From Mycteria americana (Eukaryota; Chordata; Aves; Ciconiiformes; Ciconiidae): a DNA stretch of 64,000 nt. The notes below the pieces were generated by a model, which was not told the origin of the DNA, did no database searches, and saw only the letters and a list, made by a program, of their open reading frames with translations. The DNA lies in assembly GCF_035582795.1 (NCBI RefSeq), contig NC_134365.1, positions 40,714,135 to 40,778,134 on the forward strand, given 5' to 3'. Positions within the stretch are counted from its first letter, which is position 1, and the number at the start of each line of letters is the position of its first letter. Positions 12,301 through 22,495 of this stretch are shown in pieces. Both the position numbers and the translations under genes were made by a program.

Positions 12301-15300
12301 CCACAAAAGCAGCTACTCTTTTGAATGGGGCTTTGTCTTGATATGCACAGTTCTAGCGTTTTGCAGCCACAATTCCTTCAGGAGACATCCACGCTATGTA
12401 TGCTATGGTAGAAGAGAAATCCAACGCAGAGCATCACATTACAAAACAGTTCATGTCACCTTCTGCATCCAGACTGCTCTACAGGCTGTGTGACAGTCTC
12501 TAGATCTCAGTGAATAACTGCAGCATACAGCTTGGACTTGTGTCTCCCTATTTGAAGTCATTCTCCACTTAGTGAATAATTTTTGGTCTGCAGTTGTTTT
12601 GAGCTTTGTTGGTAATATTTGAGGTGCCACAGAGCATTGCCTCTGTTCTCTAATTGGATATTTTATTGAAACTAACCTACCCAGAACAAAAGAAGCTTGT
12701 ACGAATTGCTTACACAACTCAGAACTGACATCAGCGTTAGTGTGTCAGCATTAGTGGTGCTCTGGGTGCTTTCCAGACATACAAGAGGAGACGGGGTTTG
12801 TTCCACAATTGTTACTTGCGTGCAAGAATTTTTGCTCTTTTCAGTCATCCTGCCTTCTACCCCTTCACCTTCCTCATGTCTTCCTCCTCCCTGTTTCCAT
12901 TCCTGTCCCTTCTCATGGATCCTGGGCTTATAGAAGCTCTGACCCCAATGGCTGGCTAGCGAAAAGGCGGCCTTAGCACTATAGAGACTATTCCTCTCAC
13001 TGCCCAGAACTTTCTTATGAATTTGATGAGAACTGAAGTCTTACCATCTCAAGGGAGATTGATACCTCGTGGCCCTTCTTCATGTTAGCTGTTTCACCCA
13101 GTGGCCAGATTCAAACATGGGTTTGTGTGAGAAGGACTGTCTGCTGTTAGATTTCGAGTGATCTCTGACTGAACAGAGATGGGATACATATTTAAACTGA
13201 TCCTGATTTCCACAAAGAGTCATTTAGGTCAGGATTGTAGCAAAAAATGTATATACAAACACATCTCAGATGGCTGATTTGAAATCCAAATCCAAGCTCA
13301 GACTTTCCCCAGGCTCAGAAAAATCACGCTTGGCATTTGAGTTAGGTCCAGAATAAAAGGTAATTGCAGTTGTTGGGTTTGGAGCTTGTACTATATCTGG
13401 GCTGATAAGATGTTTGGGATGCAATTCAGTGAGTTACTCCTTTGCCAAAATATAACTATTTTTATGACCACTATGAAAACAAAGGGTAAATTATATCAAA
13501 ATATGGTGTTAGTCAGGAGTAGAAAAACTTACAGCTATTTCAGCTCCAAAGACTTCGGTCAGTTTTTACTATCTTAGCTAAATATAGACTGAATATGTTA
13601 TTTTAGGCTGATCCACTGCTGCTTTCACTGAAAGTAGACAGATGTTCTTGGAAGACTAATTTTACACATTCAACATTGAAAATTTTGACATGCACATGGA
13701 TGTAAAGACCAGCACTGTGGGCATTAGATTTTGTTCTTGTAGTACTTATTATTATTATTGATAATTATTATTGTTTCAAAAATTAATCTCTTTGCACTAC
13801 TCAACTCTTCATGAGTTTTTTATATACCTGGAATTCTTAGTTAGGTATTGAGGATCATAATGTACTGTTGATTTCTCAGCAGAGCTTCCCAGAGCTGTCA
13901 AGAAGGAGATAACTGACACAGTGAGACTCTTAAAGTGGATTTACAGGCCTGTCTATGGAGAGAATTTCAGGAAAATTAAGGCAAATTCATTAAAGGACTG
14001 AGCACAGTAAATAGATGAGAAGGTGCTTTAGTACCCTATGACAATTGTCTTACTTGGTACTCATTGGTCTTAAATTGCTTCTCCTCTGAGGACGATTAAG
14101 AAAAGGATGTAAGGTTACTTTAATTCTGTTAGGCCACACTTCATCCAGCTATCTAAAGAAAATAACAGTGCTTGCGTACTTCGTCTTAACTTTTCATGGT
14201 GTCTTTGAATAAGCAAGCCATACTCACCCTATACACAGGACTTCAAATTATTTTGCCCTTTTGATCTCTAAAATATATGGGAGGGCTGGAATGGCATCTT
14301 GGCCAGTTTTCCATTCCCTGATTCTGCAAGCTGTCCTTTCAGACCTCCGCTCAGGTAAGTAGTCCTGCTGCTGTGAGTAGAGTTCTGCAAGTGCAAAGTT
14401 GCTGAAAAAAATGGTACCCTGCCTTACAGCGAATGAGAGGTTAGAAAGAACATGGATTTGTTTTAAACGTTCTGAAGGCTTGGCCATATGCAAAAGTATT
14501 GGGTCATGCAACGTTTTTTTTAATCCTGTAAAGACAAGAATAAATTGTGTGTTCCCCAATAAAAAGCTTAACTCTGCAGGTTGTTCTTATTTACCATGAA
14601 GAACCGCTTAATAGTGCGCAAGAAGAATGTCAACGGGATTGCCAGGAAGGATTGACAACAGGACATCAAGGAAAGTGTTATTAAGCAGTATTCAAACTGC
14701 TCTACCTTTCCTTTTGCTATGGATATGGAAACATATAACCACACAGGTATACCAACACATCTATAAGTATGTGCACAGACCCATGCATCTCAAAGCACTA
14801 TTGCAAGTATTTCTGAGATTTTTGATTCAGGTCCTTATTTTCAGGATTTTGAGTGTTCTCATACATATTGCATCTAAGGGCAAAGTGGCACTGTGTAAAC
14901 ATGTCAATGTGTAAGCCATATGTCTGTTCTAATCATGCATTTGGATTAATCAGAGAAATAATTGTGCATGTGTTTGATTTTCAGATGCCTTCTTGCTCTT
15001 GACAGATTGAATCTGGATTTGTATGATAAAATGAATGGGGAGAAGGACTTTTATACATCCATATTTTTTAAAAGCACTAGGAATTAGTACCCACAGTGCT
15101 GTTTAAAAGTGAAAAAGGAAATGACACAAGAATAGTGAGCTGAGCTTACACATAAGCACTTTGATCCAAAGATTGGGACTAGAGAAAAGGAGAGACATCC
15201 TGAAAATATAAAATGGCTTAAAAACCCCACCAGTTGTGAGAAAGACAGCACTCATCTCAGCTGTTCGTTTTATGGTTCTCTAAACTCTTTTCAACTATGA

Positions 15301-15413
15301 AAAACGTTTTTCTGTATGAATAAAATATCGTAATTTTTAACATTTGAGTTAGCATAAAAGAGACATTTTTGTTACCAAAACTTCCAGGATACTTCCTTGA
15401 AGGAGTAGCTCAC

Positions 15414-15806
15414 CTTGCTTTGAGCACAGATTTACATAAACAGGTTTTCCCGTCTCGCTGGCTTCTAGCTGCATCCACGTATGAAGGTATTTCTTACTCT
15501 GCTTGGCCATAACCTTCTGACCTTGCTTTGTGAGAAAGAGAGAGCTGTTGGCCACCTTCAGGAGCCCATCCTCCTCGTGGCAAGTCCACCTGACCGCCTG
15601 GGGACAATCAACGATGACGCTGCGAGATGACAGGGCAGAGCGTGTAGAGATGCTCAGGCACTGGGCAGATTTCACATGGAGGAGCCTGTCATCTGCCCTC
15701 CACTGCCACTGCTGGTTGAGGTTGGTCATATTGCACTTTTCCATAACGACTCCTCTCTTTTCTGAAAGACACTGCTGTTTCTGGACATGGATAATCAGAA
15801 ACCCTT
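15414..15806 (-). CDS. PTPRB: PTPRB distal exon B: R-type (ricin B-like / CysR) beta-trefoil domain
   Basis: The acceptor CCTCTTCCAG precedes 15806 and the donor CAAG|GTGAGC follows 15414. The 393 nt are phase 1 at both ends and encode ~131 residues starting GFLIIHVQKQQC. Exactly six cysteines (QQC, EKC, AQC, VDC, WTC, NLC) and the trefoil-type tryptophans in NQQWQW, VRWTC and YLHTW match the cysteine-rich R-type domain at the N-terminus of mannose-receptor-family proteins, where a KYIHKW-like segment also occurs. One sequon-like NMT and an NSS are present. This is an extracellular module, possibly for glycan or ligand binding; residues for sugar contact cannot be assigned here. Its position directly after a signal-peptide exon and phase-matched to the PTPRB exons supports membership of a long PTPRB form. 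Confidence 0.85.
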
Positions 15807-17100
15807 CTGGAAGAGGAAAATACCAGAAAAATACAATAGATTACACATGGTTATTTAACAAAAAGCAAATTCTTGATGATTTAAAATACATCAGCAAATA
15901 AATCTCTCTTCCCACTTTCTATATGTTGAACTTTTCATGAACTTGCCATGTGTTGAACCTATTCTAAAAAAACCCAAACATACAACCCACATGATGCAAG
16001 TGCTGGTAATGTAAAGAGTGAGAATGCAAAAAGCAAACTATTGTGGCAAAGGTCACTTTGACCTTCATTATATATAAAAATGAAGAAAAAAATAAACTGG
16101 ATATAAAAGAAATCCAAGAACTATTAACTTTAAATACCAATTCTAAATACCCCACTTCCCCTGCTTGAAAGCATACAGAGATCTACACAAGCCCTCAGTC
16201 TTTTTTTCTGTTTTATGACACAGTCTTTTTACCATATAATTTACTGCTTGGAAATTGTTTTAGTAAAACTCATAGTGTTTCTGAAGAAAACATACAAGAG
16301 GACATTCCCGAATCTGTGTGCCTCTCAGTGCCTGTGCCATTGCAGGAATGGAGGCTCTTTACTGATAGGAAGTACATCTGTTTTACTGGATTTACTCCCA
16401 ACGTCTCTAGCTGTTAGTTTTGTGACCATTCTAATTCACCCTAGATTAGCTCTTTGTGCCACCATGCTTAAAGATCAACACCAAACACTCAAATGAAGAG
16501 AACTACAATGCATTCATCAAAAACCCCTGAAGTTACCAAGGCAAAATCCCTCCTGGTTACAGAACACGGAACTGGGTATTTCAAATGCAGCCTCCCTGCC
16601 ACATCTTGTTTAGGTTTTTATCTTTTTATAATCTCAGTTACTCAAACATTTCCAGCCTCATTAGTTACAAAGTGCTAAACCCAACATGTGTATTTATTTC
16701 CCTTTGTTGAGGTTTGTCATCCCCCTGTTTTTACAGACCTGGGTATTTTCTAACTAAGCATCAGAGAAAGCTCCTGGCTCTGGAAGTTTCACAAAGTAGG
16801 AATGAAAAATAGGAATCTCCCCTTCGAAGAACTTGTCCCAAAGCTCAGCTCCTGGATTGTCTAGCAGGAGATCTTCTTAAAAAAAAGAAGAGGTATCTCC
16901 AGCATAGAAGGAGACAGTTTATTTTCCTTTGGAAAGAAATCTAAACAGAACGGGCTACGTTGGCCCTGCCCCCCATTCCTCTTGTATGAGCCCAAGCGAA
17001 TAAGTGACTCGGTTTTTGGAAGTCGCCAGCTGCCCCGGAGGGCTCTGCTCGGCGGCAGAAAGAGCAATACGGCGGAGGGGAAGTGGGGAGAGACACTTAC
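15807..17100 (-). other. PTPRB intron between the distal signal-peptide and lectin-like exons
   Basis: A 1.3 kb intron. The part next to the first exon (16,990-17,095) is richer in CpG than its surroundings and may belong to the distal promoter region. No further exon seen. Confidence 0.65.
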
Positions 17101-17155
17101 CTGAGAATGTCAAGGCAAGACAGGTAGAAACCAGGACGTGAAATAAAGGATCCAT
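17101..17155 (-). CDS. PTPRB: PTPRB distal exon A: alternative signal peptide
   Basis: The ATG at 17155 has an excellent context (AAAATGG: A at -3, G at +4). It opens MDPLFHVLVSTCLALTFS plus one base, ending at the donor CTCAG|GTAAGT in phase 1. The hydrophobic core with a small-residue end (ALTFS-G/E) is a classic signal peptide, to be followed by EGFLII from the next exon. The frame stays open upstream to an ATG at 17242, but that one lacks a good context and would bury the signal peptide, so 17155 is preferred. No CpG island comparable to the proximal one is present, so this start may be more tissue-restricted (inference). Confidence 0.85.
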
Positions 17156-17904
17156 TTTCCCTCTAGCAACTCTCCATGCTTCTCTTAAAAAAAACCACCT
17201 CAGATAAGTGAAGCGAAGGCTAGGAAGGAAATGTGCCTTCACAGGGGGAAAAAGTCAGTGACGAGCACTTCCTTCTATTCAATTGTTTTGGGGAGTTTTA
17301 CACCACTTTGTCCTTTCATATGATTCTTCAGAGTTTACTAGTTGCTTTATTTTGGAAAAATACAAGCAAAAGATAGAGAGGTTTTCAAACACGGAGGAAG
17401 CTAAAAGAGACAATGTTGAATAAAGAAAAGGGATTATACTTTTGTGTAATTCATTGCCTGTGAAATATTACAAGTCTGCAGGTGATCTGGATGGTGCTGA
17501 ATAAGTATATACTGTATTATCCAGGGAACAAACACACATTTTTTTGTAACTATACGTAATCAAGCAAAATCTTGATATTGATACTTCTAACTCCACAAGT
17601 TCTAAAAGCCAAGTGGAGAGGGGGAGGAGAAGGGGAAGAGGAGGAGGCAAAGCTCTGAGGTCTGCACCGGCTCTTACACAAACTGCCCCCGAGGGATCAA
17701 GTGATGCTGGCTTTGCCTTCCCATCAGGTGATCCACCTTGCTCCACCTCAGTGGGAGATTGCCCGTGTCCTCTGGATTGGCTCTCCAGTGGTCCGAAGCC
17801 ATGGTGGAGGCTAACCAAACTGTACTGGGCTGTCCCTGTTTATGGGGGTACAACAGTATGTGGTGCATCAACTACTCTAGGCAAGAATAGAGACTTCAGT
17901 AAAT
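17156..17904 (-). promoter_or_regulatory. Spacer between PTPRR 3' end and distal PTPRB exon; presumed distal promoter
   Basis: About 750 bp separate the predicted PTPRR poly(A) site from the distal PTPRB ATG. The segment holds a purine-rich stretch on the plus strand (17,613-17,650) and moderately GC-rich sequence to ~17,820. No TATA box is convincing. Promoter activity is inferred only from position. Confidence 0.45.
17163..17177 (-). other. Minimal upstream ORF before the distal PTPRB start
   Basis: ATGGAGAGTTGCTAG encodes four residues and a stop. It ends 7 nt before the main ATG at 17155 and is in a different frame. Whether it lies in the mRNA depends on the unknown transcription start; a run of eight T followed by AAG just upstream (17182-17192 on this strand) could also be a splice acceptor for a 5' UTR exon. 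Confidence 0.5.
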
Positions 17905-19032
17905 ATTTTATATCAAGTGTAATTTATTAGCAGTATGAAGCAAAGTCAACATCACTGCATTAAAAACTCATTATACCCTGTAAACAGACCTCCCAGTGCT
18001 GTAAGTCATAATGCCAACTTTGCCTTTCTCTGAAAAACAAACTCTTACTGAACGGTAAAGGAAACAGTCATAGCAGCATTTTCTTTCTTGTATAACCTGT
18101 CGTGGAACAGTTCATATCACTAAAGGCATCTATCTCTTACTGAAAGAGATAGAGCAGATAAACAACATAAGCAAAAAACCCTGTATTAATAAAAGACAGA
18201 CAAATATTTAAAATCCTTACCATTTAATATATGCTACAAAGTTTCTTTTAAAAGTAAAATGACTTACACAATTTACAAATACACTGGATTCGGGTCCGTA
18301 GCAGAAGCATGTTCTAAGACAATCAACAGTATAGGGTAAATACATACACACTGAATAACGGACATTGTGCTCTGCAACTGCTCTGTAAGACCTACAGTAA
18401 ATACACATTTAATAGTTAATAGTATGAAGAACATATATTTCCATATAAAATATTAACTGCTTTTGAATATTTTCAAAAACAAGACTTTTAATTTTTTTAT
18501 TATCTCATCTTCTTTTTTTTAATCCATAATTGAACACTTGCAATTTTAGCAGCAAGAATATTATGTGGCCAAGAAACAAGCTCACCACATAATCAGTAAT
18601 AGCACTTTACAGTACAGTTGACAGTCCATTCACAAGACAGTTTGCAAACGTTAAAGCATTTATACACTTGATAAACATTTCTTCTGTGAAAGTTCCAATG
18701 TCCATCCAACTGCAGCAGTAGCACATACATACATTCCATATGGCAGATATCAGTATTACAGAATTAAACCCACCTTTAGATATATACGTGAAATCCATGT
18801 GTAGTTTCAGTAAGGTACCTTCTTTATAAATAATTTTTGGGAAGCTCACAATACATTCATATACAGTAAGGGTCCAGCAATCTCTATAGTTTTGCCAAAC
18901 CGCCCACAATCCTTTCAGAAGTTGGCCTCAAAGCCGCTCTTCCCACTGCAGTAAACTCCTTGAAGAAGCTGCTGGTAGGTAATGAAACAAATTACCTCAA
19001 GAGACTGACATTCTGTTTTATCCTCCTTGGCT
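17905..19032 (-). other. PTPRR: PTPRR 3' untranslated region (predicted)
   Basis: About 1.1 kb of AT-rich sequence follows the stop codon. It holds minus-strand AATAAA signals at 18496-18501 and 17923-17928. The latter would give the longest 3' end, near 17,905. The real end needs transcript data. Confidence 0.6.
17923..17928 (-). terminator. PTPRR: Predicted distal PTPRR poly(A) signal (AATAAA)
   Basis: The plus-strand TTTATT is AATAAA on the coding strand, 1.1 kb after the stop. An earlier copy at 18496-18501 is an alternative site. Confidence 0.55.
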
Positions 19033-19126
19033 TCACTGGACAGCTTTTGCAGAAAGTCTGCTTTCATACAGACTCAGTGCATGGTGCACAAATTCATACT
19101 GTTCGCTGGTCTGAACCATTCCACCC
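19033..19126 (-). CDS. PTPRR: PTPRR last coding exon: Q-loop and C-terminus
   Basis: The acceptor CCTTTTCAG precedes 19126. The first base completes an arginine codon split by the intron. The exon reads GGMVQTSEQYEFVHHALSLY and ends AKAVQ with TGA at 19033-19035. QTSEQYEF is the Q-loop, whose glutamine positions the water for cysteinyl-phosphate hydrolysis. The C-terminus differs slightly from mammals: SLY for CLY and AKAVQ for AETVQ. Confidence 0.96.
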
Positions 19127-19729
19127 CTGAAAAGGAAACACGTCGGAATATTTCTTAAGAATGCAACAACCTCCAGCCCCTGCCAGCCCCATGACCACCA
19201 GATAATACAAGCCCTTTTCTCAATTTTTGACTTAGAGTTTGCTTAAGTGGGAGATTTGCCTGAGCAGAAGTACTTTCTTCATAACTTATGCCATCCAGCA
19301 CATGCCCAGCATGAACCACCATTCCCAATTCCATCAGGGTAAGAACTAGGGAGGAAAACATCTGGCATCTACGTTGTTAAAACCTACATTTCAGATTCAA
19401 CAGATTCATAGAGAATTTTGCTCAGTCACTTGGGCAAGGAAGGCCAGATACACGGCCACAGCATTACTATTGATGGAGCAAGGGAGTATTCAGAATCTGG
19501 CCTTTCATTTTTGTCTTTTAATAAAAATGTAACCTTTGGTGACCCTCAGATCGCCTGTGCAGAGAACAGCTCTTCCTGTCCTCTTTCTAACGCCTACAAT
19601 GCATCCTGTCTGAACAGCAGCCACCTAAGAAATTTTACAGCAGTGACTCATTTCAGCACCAACAATACAAAAGAGTTTAACTTGACCATAAAAAGGACTA
19701 GTTAAAGCCAGCTTGGATTAGATGCCTAC

Positions 19730-20293
19730 TGTGCTGGTTTTGACTGGAATAGAGTTAATTTTTTCCATAGTAGCTAGTACGGGGCTGTGTTTTGGATTTG
19801 TGCTGGAAGCAGTGTTGATAACACAGGGATGTTTCAGTTAGTGCTGAGCAGTGCTCACACAGAGTCAAGGCCTTTTCTGCTCCTCACCCCACCCCACCAG
19901 CGAGCAGGCTGGGGGTGCACAAGAAGTTGGGAGGGGACACGGCTGGGACAGCTGACCCCAGCTGACCAAAGGGACATTCCATACCATATGATGTCATGCT
20001 CAGCATACAAAGCTGGGGAAGAAGAAGGAAGGAGGGGACATTCAGAGTTATGGTGTTTGTCTTGTGTGATGGAGCCCTGCTTTCCTGGAGATGGCTGAAC
20101 ACCTGCCTGCCCATGGGAAGGAGTGAATGAATTCCTTGTTTTGCTTTGCTTGTGCATGCAGCTTTTGCTTTACTTATTAAACTGTCTTTATCTCAACCCA
20201 CAAGTTTTCTCACTTCTACTCTTCTGATTCTCTCCCCCATCCCACCAGGGTGGCTGTGTGGTGCTTGGTTGCTGGCTGGGGTTAAACCACAAC
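19730..20293 (+). mobile_element. Solo LTR of an avian endogenous retrovirus
   Basis: The ~564 bp element starts TGTGCTGGTTTTGACTGG and ends GGGGTTAAACCACAAC. It is flanked by GCCTAC at 19724-19729 and 20294-20299, a 6 bp target-site duplication (or 5 bp CCTAC if the terminal base belongs to the LTR). Near the 3' end ATTAAA (~20176) is followed by a T/C-rich region, which fits a poly(A) signal before R/U5 and sets the plus orientation. The sequence resembles a very common bird LTR family that I recognise without being able to name the subfamily. No internal retroviral sequence or second LTR is present, so it formed by LTR-LTR recombination. It is antisense to PTPRR. Small open frames inside it are not genes. 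Confidence 0.85.
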
Positions 20294-21796
20294 GCCTACA
20301 TTTAATACATTCGTCTGATAACAATCCCTTTTCCAGGTTTGAGTATGAGGATCAAGTCCCACATCTCCAGTGCCAATTGCAGTGTGGTAGGAAGGGGATG
20401 ATGTCCTACAGGAGGTAGGTGTGATATTTAGTAAGAGTGGTACCATTCAGCTCTGAAATTAAACTAAGCCTCTTTCTGACAGTACTAAGGTCTTCCAGGT
20501 CTCACTTCTCATGGAGTGAAGCCTCAAGTTTACTTAATTCTATTTTTATTACCTCATCTATCAGGGTATTCAAAGCTACCTACTCTGCTTCTAGAACCAA
20601 GCCCCCAGTTCATCCTCAGCATACCCTGGAGCAGCTAGTTACCTTTGGGGGGGATGAAAGAGTAAATGGCTGTAGTGGGAAGGAAGACATGAAGGTGTGT
20701 ATTGTATTTGGCTAGATCTTAATTGAAACAATCAAATTTGTGAGAGAATTGGATCCAGAGCAATGTCGAAGCCAGGCATCTTACAGGAGATCTGACAAAC
20801 CCCCATGTGATCCCTTCAGACACCCTAGGAACAAAAGGGTCTACTGATATACAAAGCTATATGAAAAATGGTAAAACTGTCTCAACAAGTATTGTCCTTT
20901 AGTATTAGAGAATGTTACCGACAACCATCTTTTATTTTCTTCAGTGCTACTGGATAGTTAAATGGCTGTGGCAGGAAAAACATAATTAAAATAATACCTC
21001 CTTCTTTAAGCAAGCAACCAGCTGTCTCTGCTCCTCCAGTGAGCTCAGGCTACTGTAAAACACCTTTTAGTGAGCTGCATGTCCACTATGATATGTTATT
21101 CCTAGGAATTAAATCACAGGCCCTTAAATGGTCCCATCCGGTACACAATGCAGCAGCCTCTTAGCTTTGCCAACAAAGACATCCACAAATTCATAACTCC
21201 TGGCTGCCTGCTGCCTTCAGCTGCTCTCCTCTGTGCCTGTCCCCTGCCTGGAGATCCAGCAGGAGTCTAAAGGTGACGGGAGGGCTTTGCTCTGGTCCTC
21301 TGTGCTGCTTAGCCTCCTTCCTTCCTCCTCACTGCTGCGTCCTGCCCTGCCCACGCAACCCCTTCCCAGCCAGCTTCCCTGCCTGTCTCCCCCATCGATG
21401 TTCCCCCAAGATGTGCTCTAAGGGAGTGCGCTTCCCAGGTTAGATCTGCTGTGTGGAAGGGGTGGAGGAAGGGAACATATCCAGGGAGAAGGACTTGGCA
21501 GGAAGGGCAGATTAAAACAAGTTTGGCTGCACTAGGCTGTTTGGGGGGGTGATCCTTGCTCCTTCCTCTTTGGTGCTGAAGTAACATACAAAGTCCCCAA
21601 GAAGGCATGTATAAGCCTGGCTGGGGCTGAGCCCAGCACCACCACATCTGCCCTGTGCCAGCAAGCATAACCGAGTTGTTATGGTGCTTCTGAACCCTGT
21701 ATGGGCAAACGAGTGCACGTCCCTGTCACCTTAGGGGCACCTGAGTCTTATACTGAGGTTCAGACAACTTGGCTTTGTCAGTGCTATCATACACGG

Positions 21797-22495
21797 GATT
21801 CATAGAACACAGAATGGTTTGGGTGGGAAGGGACCTTTACAGATCATCTAGTCCAACCCCCCTGCCATGGGCAGGGACATCTTTCACTAGATCAGGTTGC
21901 TCAAAGCCCCGTCCAACCTGACCTTGAACACTTCCAGGGATGTGTTCCAGGAACAACTTCTTTGGGCAACCTGTTCTAGTGTCTCAGCATCCTCATAGTA
22001 AGGAATTTCTTCTTTATATCTAATCTAAATCTACCCTCTTTTAGTTTAAAACCATTACCACTTGTCCTGTCACTAAAGGCCCTGGTAAAAAGGCTTTCTC
22101 TGTCTTTCTTATAAGCTCCCTTTATATATTGAAAGGCTGCAAAAGGGTGTCCCCGGAGCCTTCTCTTCTCCAGGCTGAACAACCCCAACTCTCTCAGCCT
22201 TTCTTCATAGGAGAGGTGTGCCAGCGCTCTGACCATTTTTGTGGCCCTCCTCTGGACCCGCTCCAACAGGTCCATGTCTTTCCTGTGCTGAGGACTCCAG
22301 AGCTGGACGCAGCACTGCAGGTGGGGTCTCACCAGAGCAGAGTAGAGGAGCAGGTTGACTTCCCTCGACCTGCTGGCCACGCTGCTTCTTATGCAGCCCA
22401 GGATACGGTTGGCTTTCTGGGCTGCGAGCACACATTGCTGGCTCATGTCCAATTTTTCATCTACCGATAACACCCAAGTCCTTCTCTCATTTGTT
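21797..22495 (-). mobile_element. CR1 LINE, 5'-truncated, with reverse-transcriptase C-terminus remnant
   Basis: Read on the minus strand, the element has an open segment from 22473 to 21976. It contains typical CR1 ORF2 C-terminal blocks: [41 protein letters not shown] and [16 protein letters not shown]. The frame is broken by a stop where the family has the tryptophan after VRH/LRH (21976-21978, TAG). The 3' end (21797-21960) has the avian CR1 tail, including GGTTGGACTAGATGATCT and the terminal TTCTATGAATC-type repeat. It is a dead, moderately young copy in the same orientation as PTPRR. Confidence 0.92.

Larger units (their letters stand above)
6778..15413 (-). other. PTPRB long-isoform intron
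   Basis: An 8.6 kb intron between the Ser/Thr-rich and lectin-like exons. It contains the short tandem repeat at 7209-7276, the palindromic repeat at 9253-9319 and an ATT-rich tract at ~13740-13773. A segment around 10,735-10,990 with a recurring AGACACCTAG motif may be an old, unplaced interspersed repeat. No coding exon recognised. Confidence 0.65.
1..17155 (-). other. PTPRB: PTPRB gene, 5' portion with two alternative starts
   Basis: Five coding exons on the minus strand belong to receptor-type tyrosine phosphatase beta (VE-PTP), a single-pass endothelial phosphatase whose ectodomain is a long series of fibronectin type III repeats. Only the extreme N-terminus is here; the gene continues past the left edge. 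Two first exons (1180-1233 and 17101-17155) each encode a signal peptide. The proximal one joins exon 715-991 directly. The distal one joins through 15414-15806 and 6539-6777, adding an R-type lectin-like domain and a Ser/Thr-rich stretch. Splice phases are consistent along both routes: 0 to 0 for the short form, and 1-1, 1-1, 0-0 for the long form. The identity rests on recognising the start of PTPRB and its first repeat, and on adjacency to PTPRR. Transcript use cannot be judged from sequence alone. Confidence 0.88.

Noticed and set aside
19787..20157. Open frames on both strands of ~100 residues
   Set aside because: They lie inside the solo LTR and are not coding.
22129..22470. 113-residue plus-strand frame
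   Set aside because: Antisense shadow of the CR1 reverse-transcriptase remnant.
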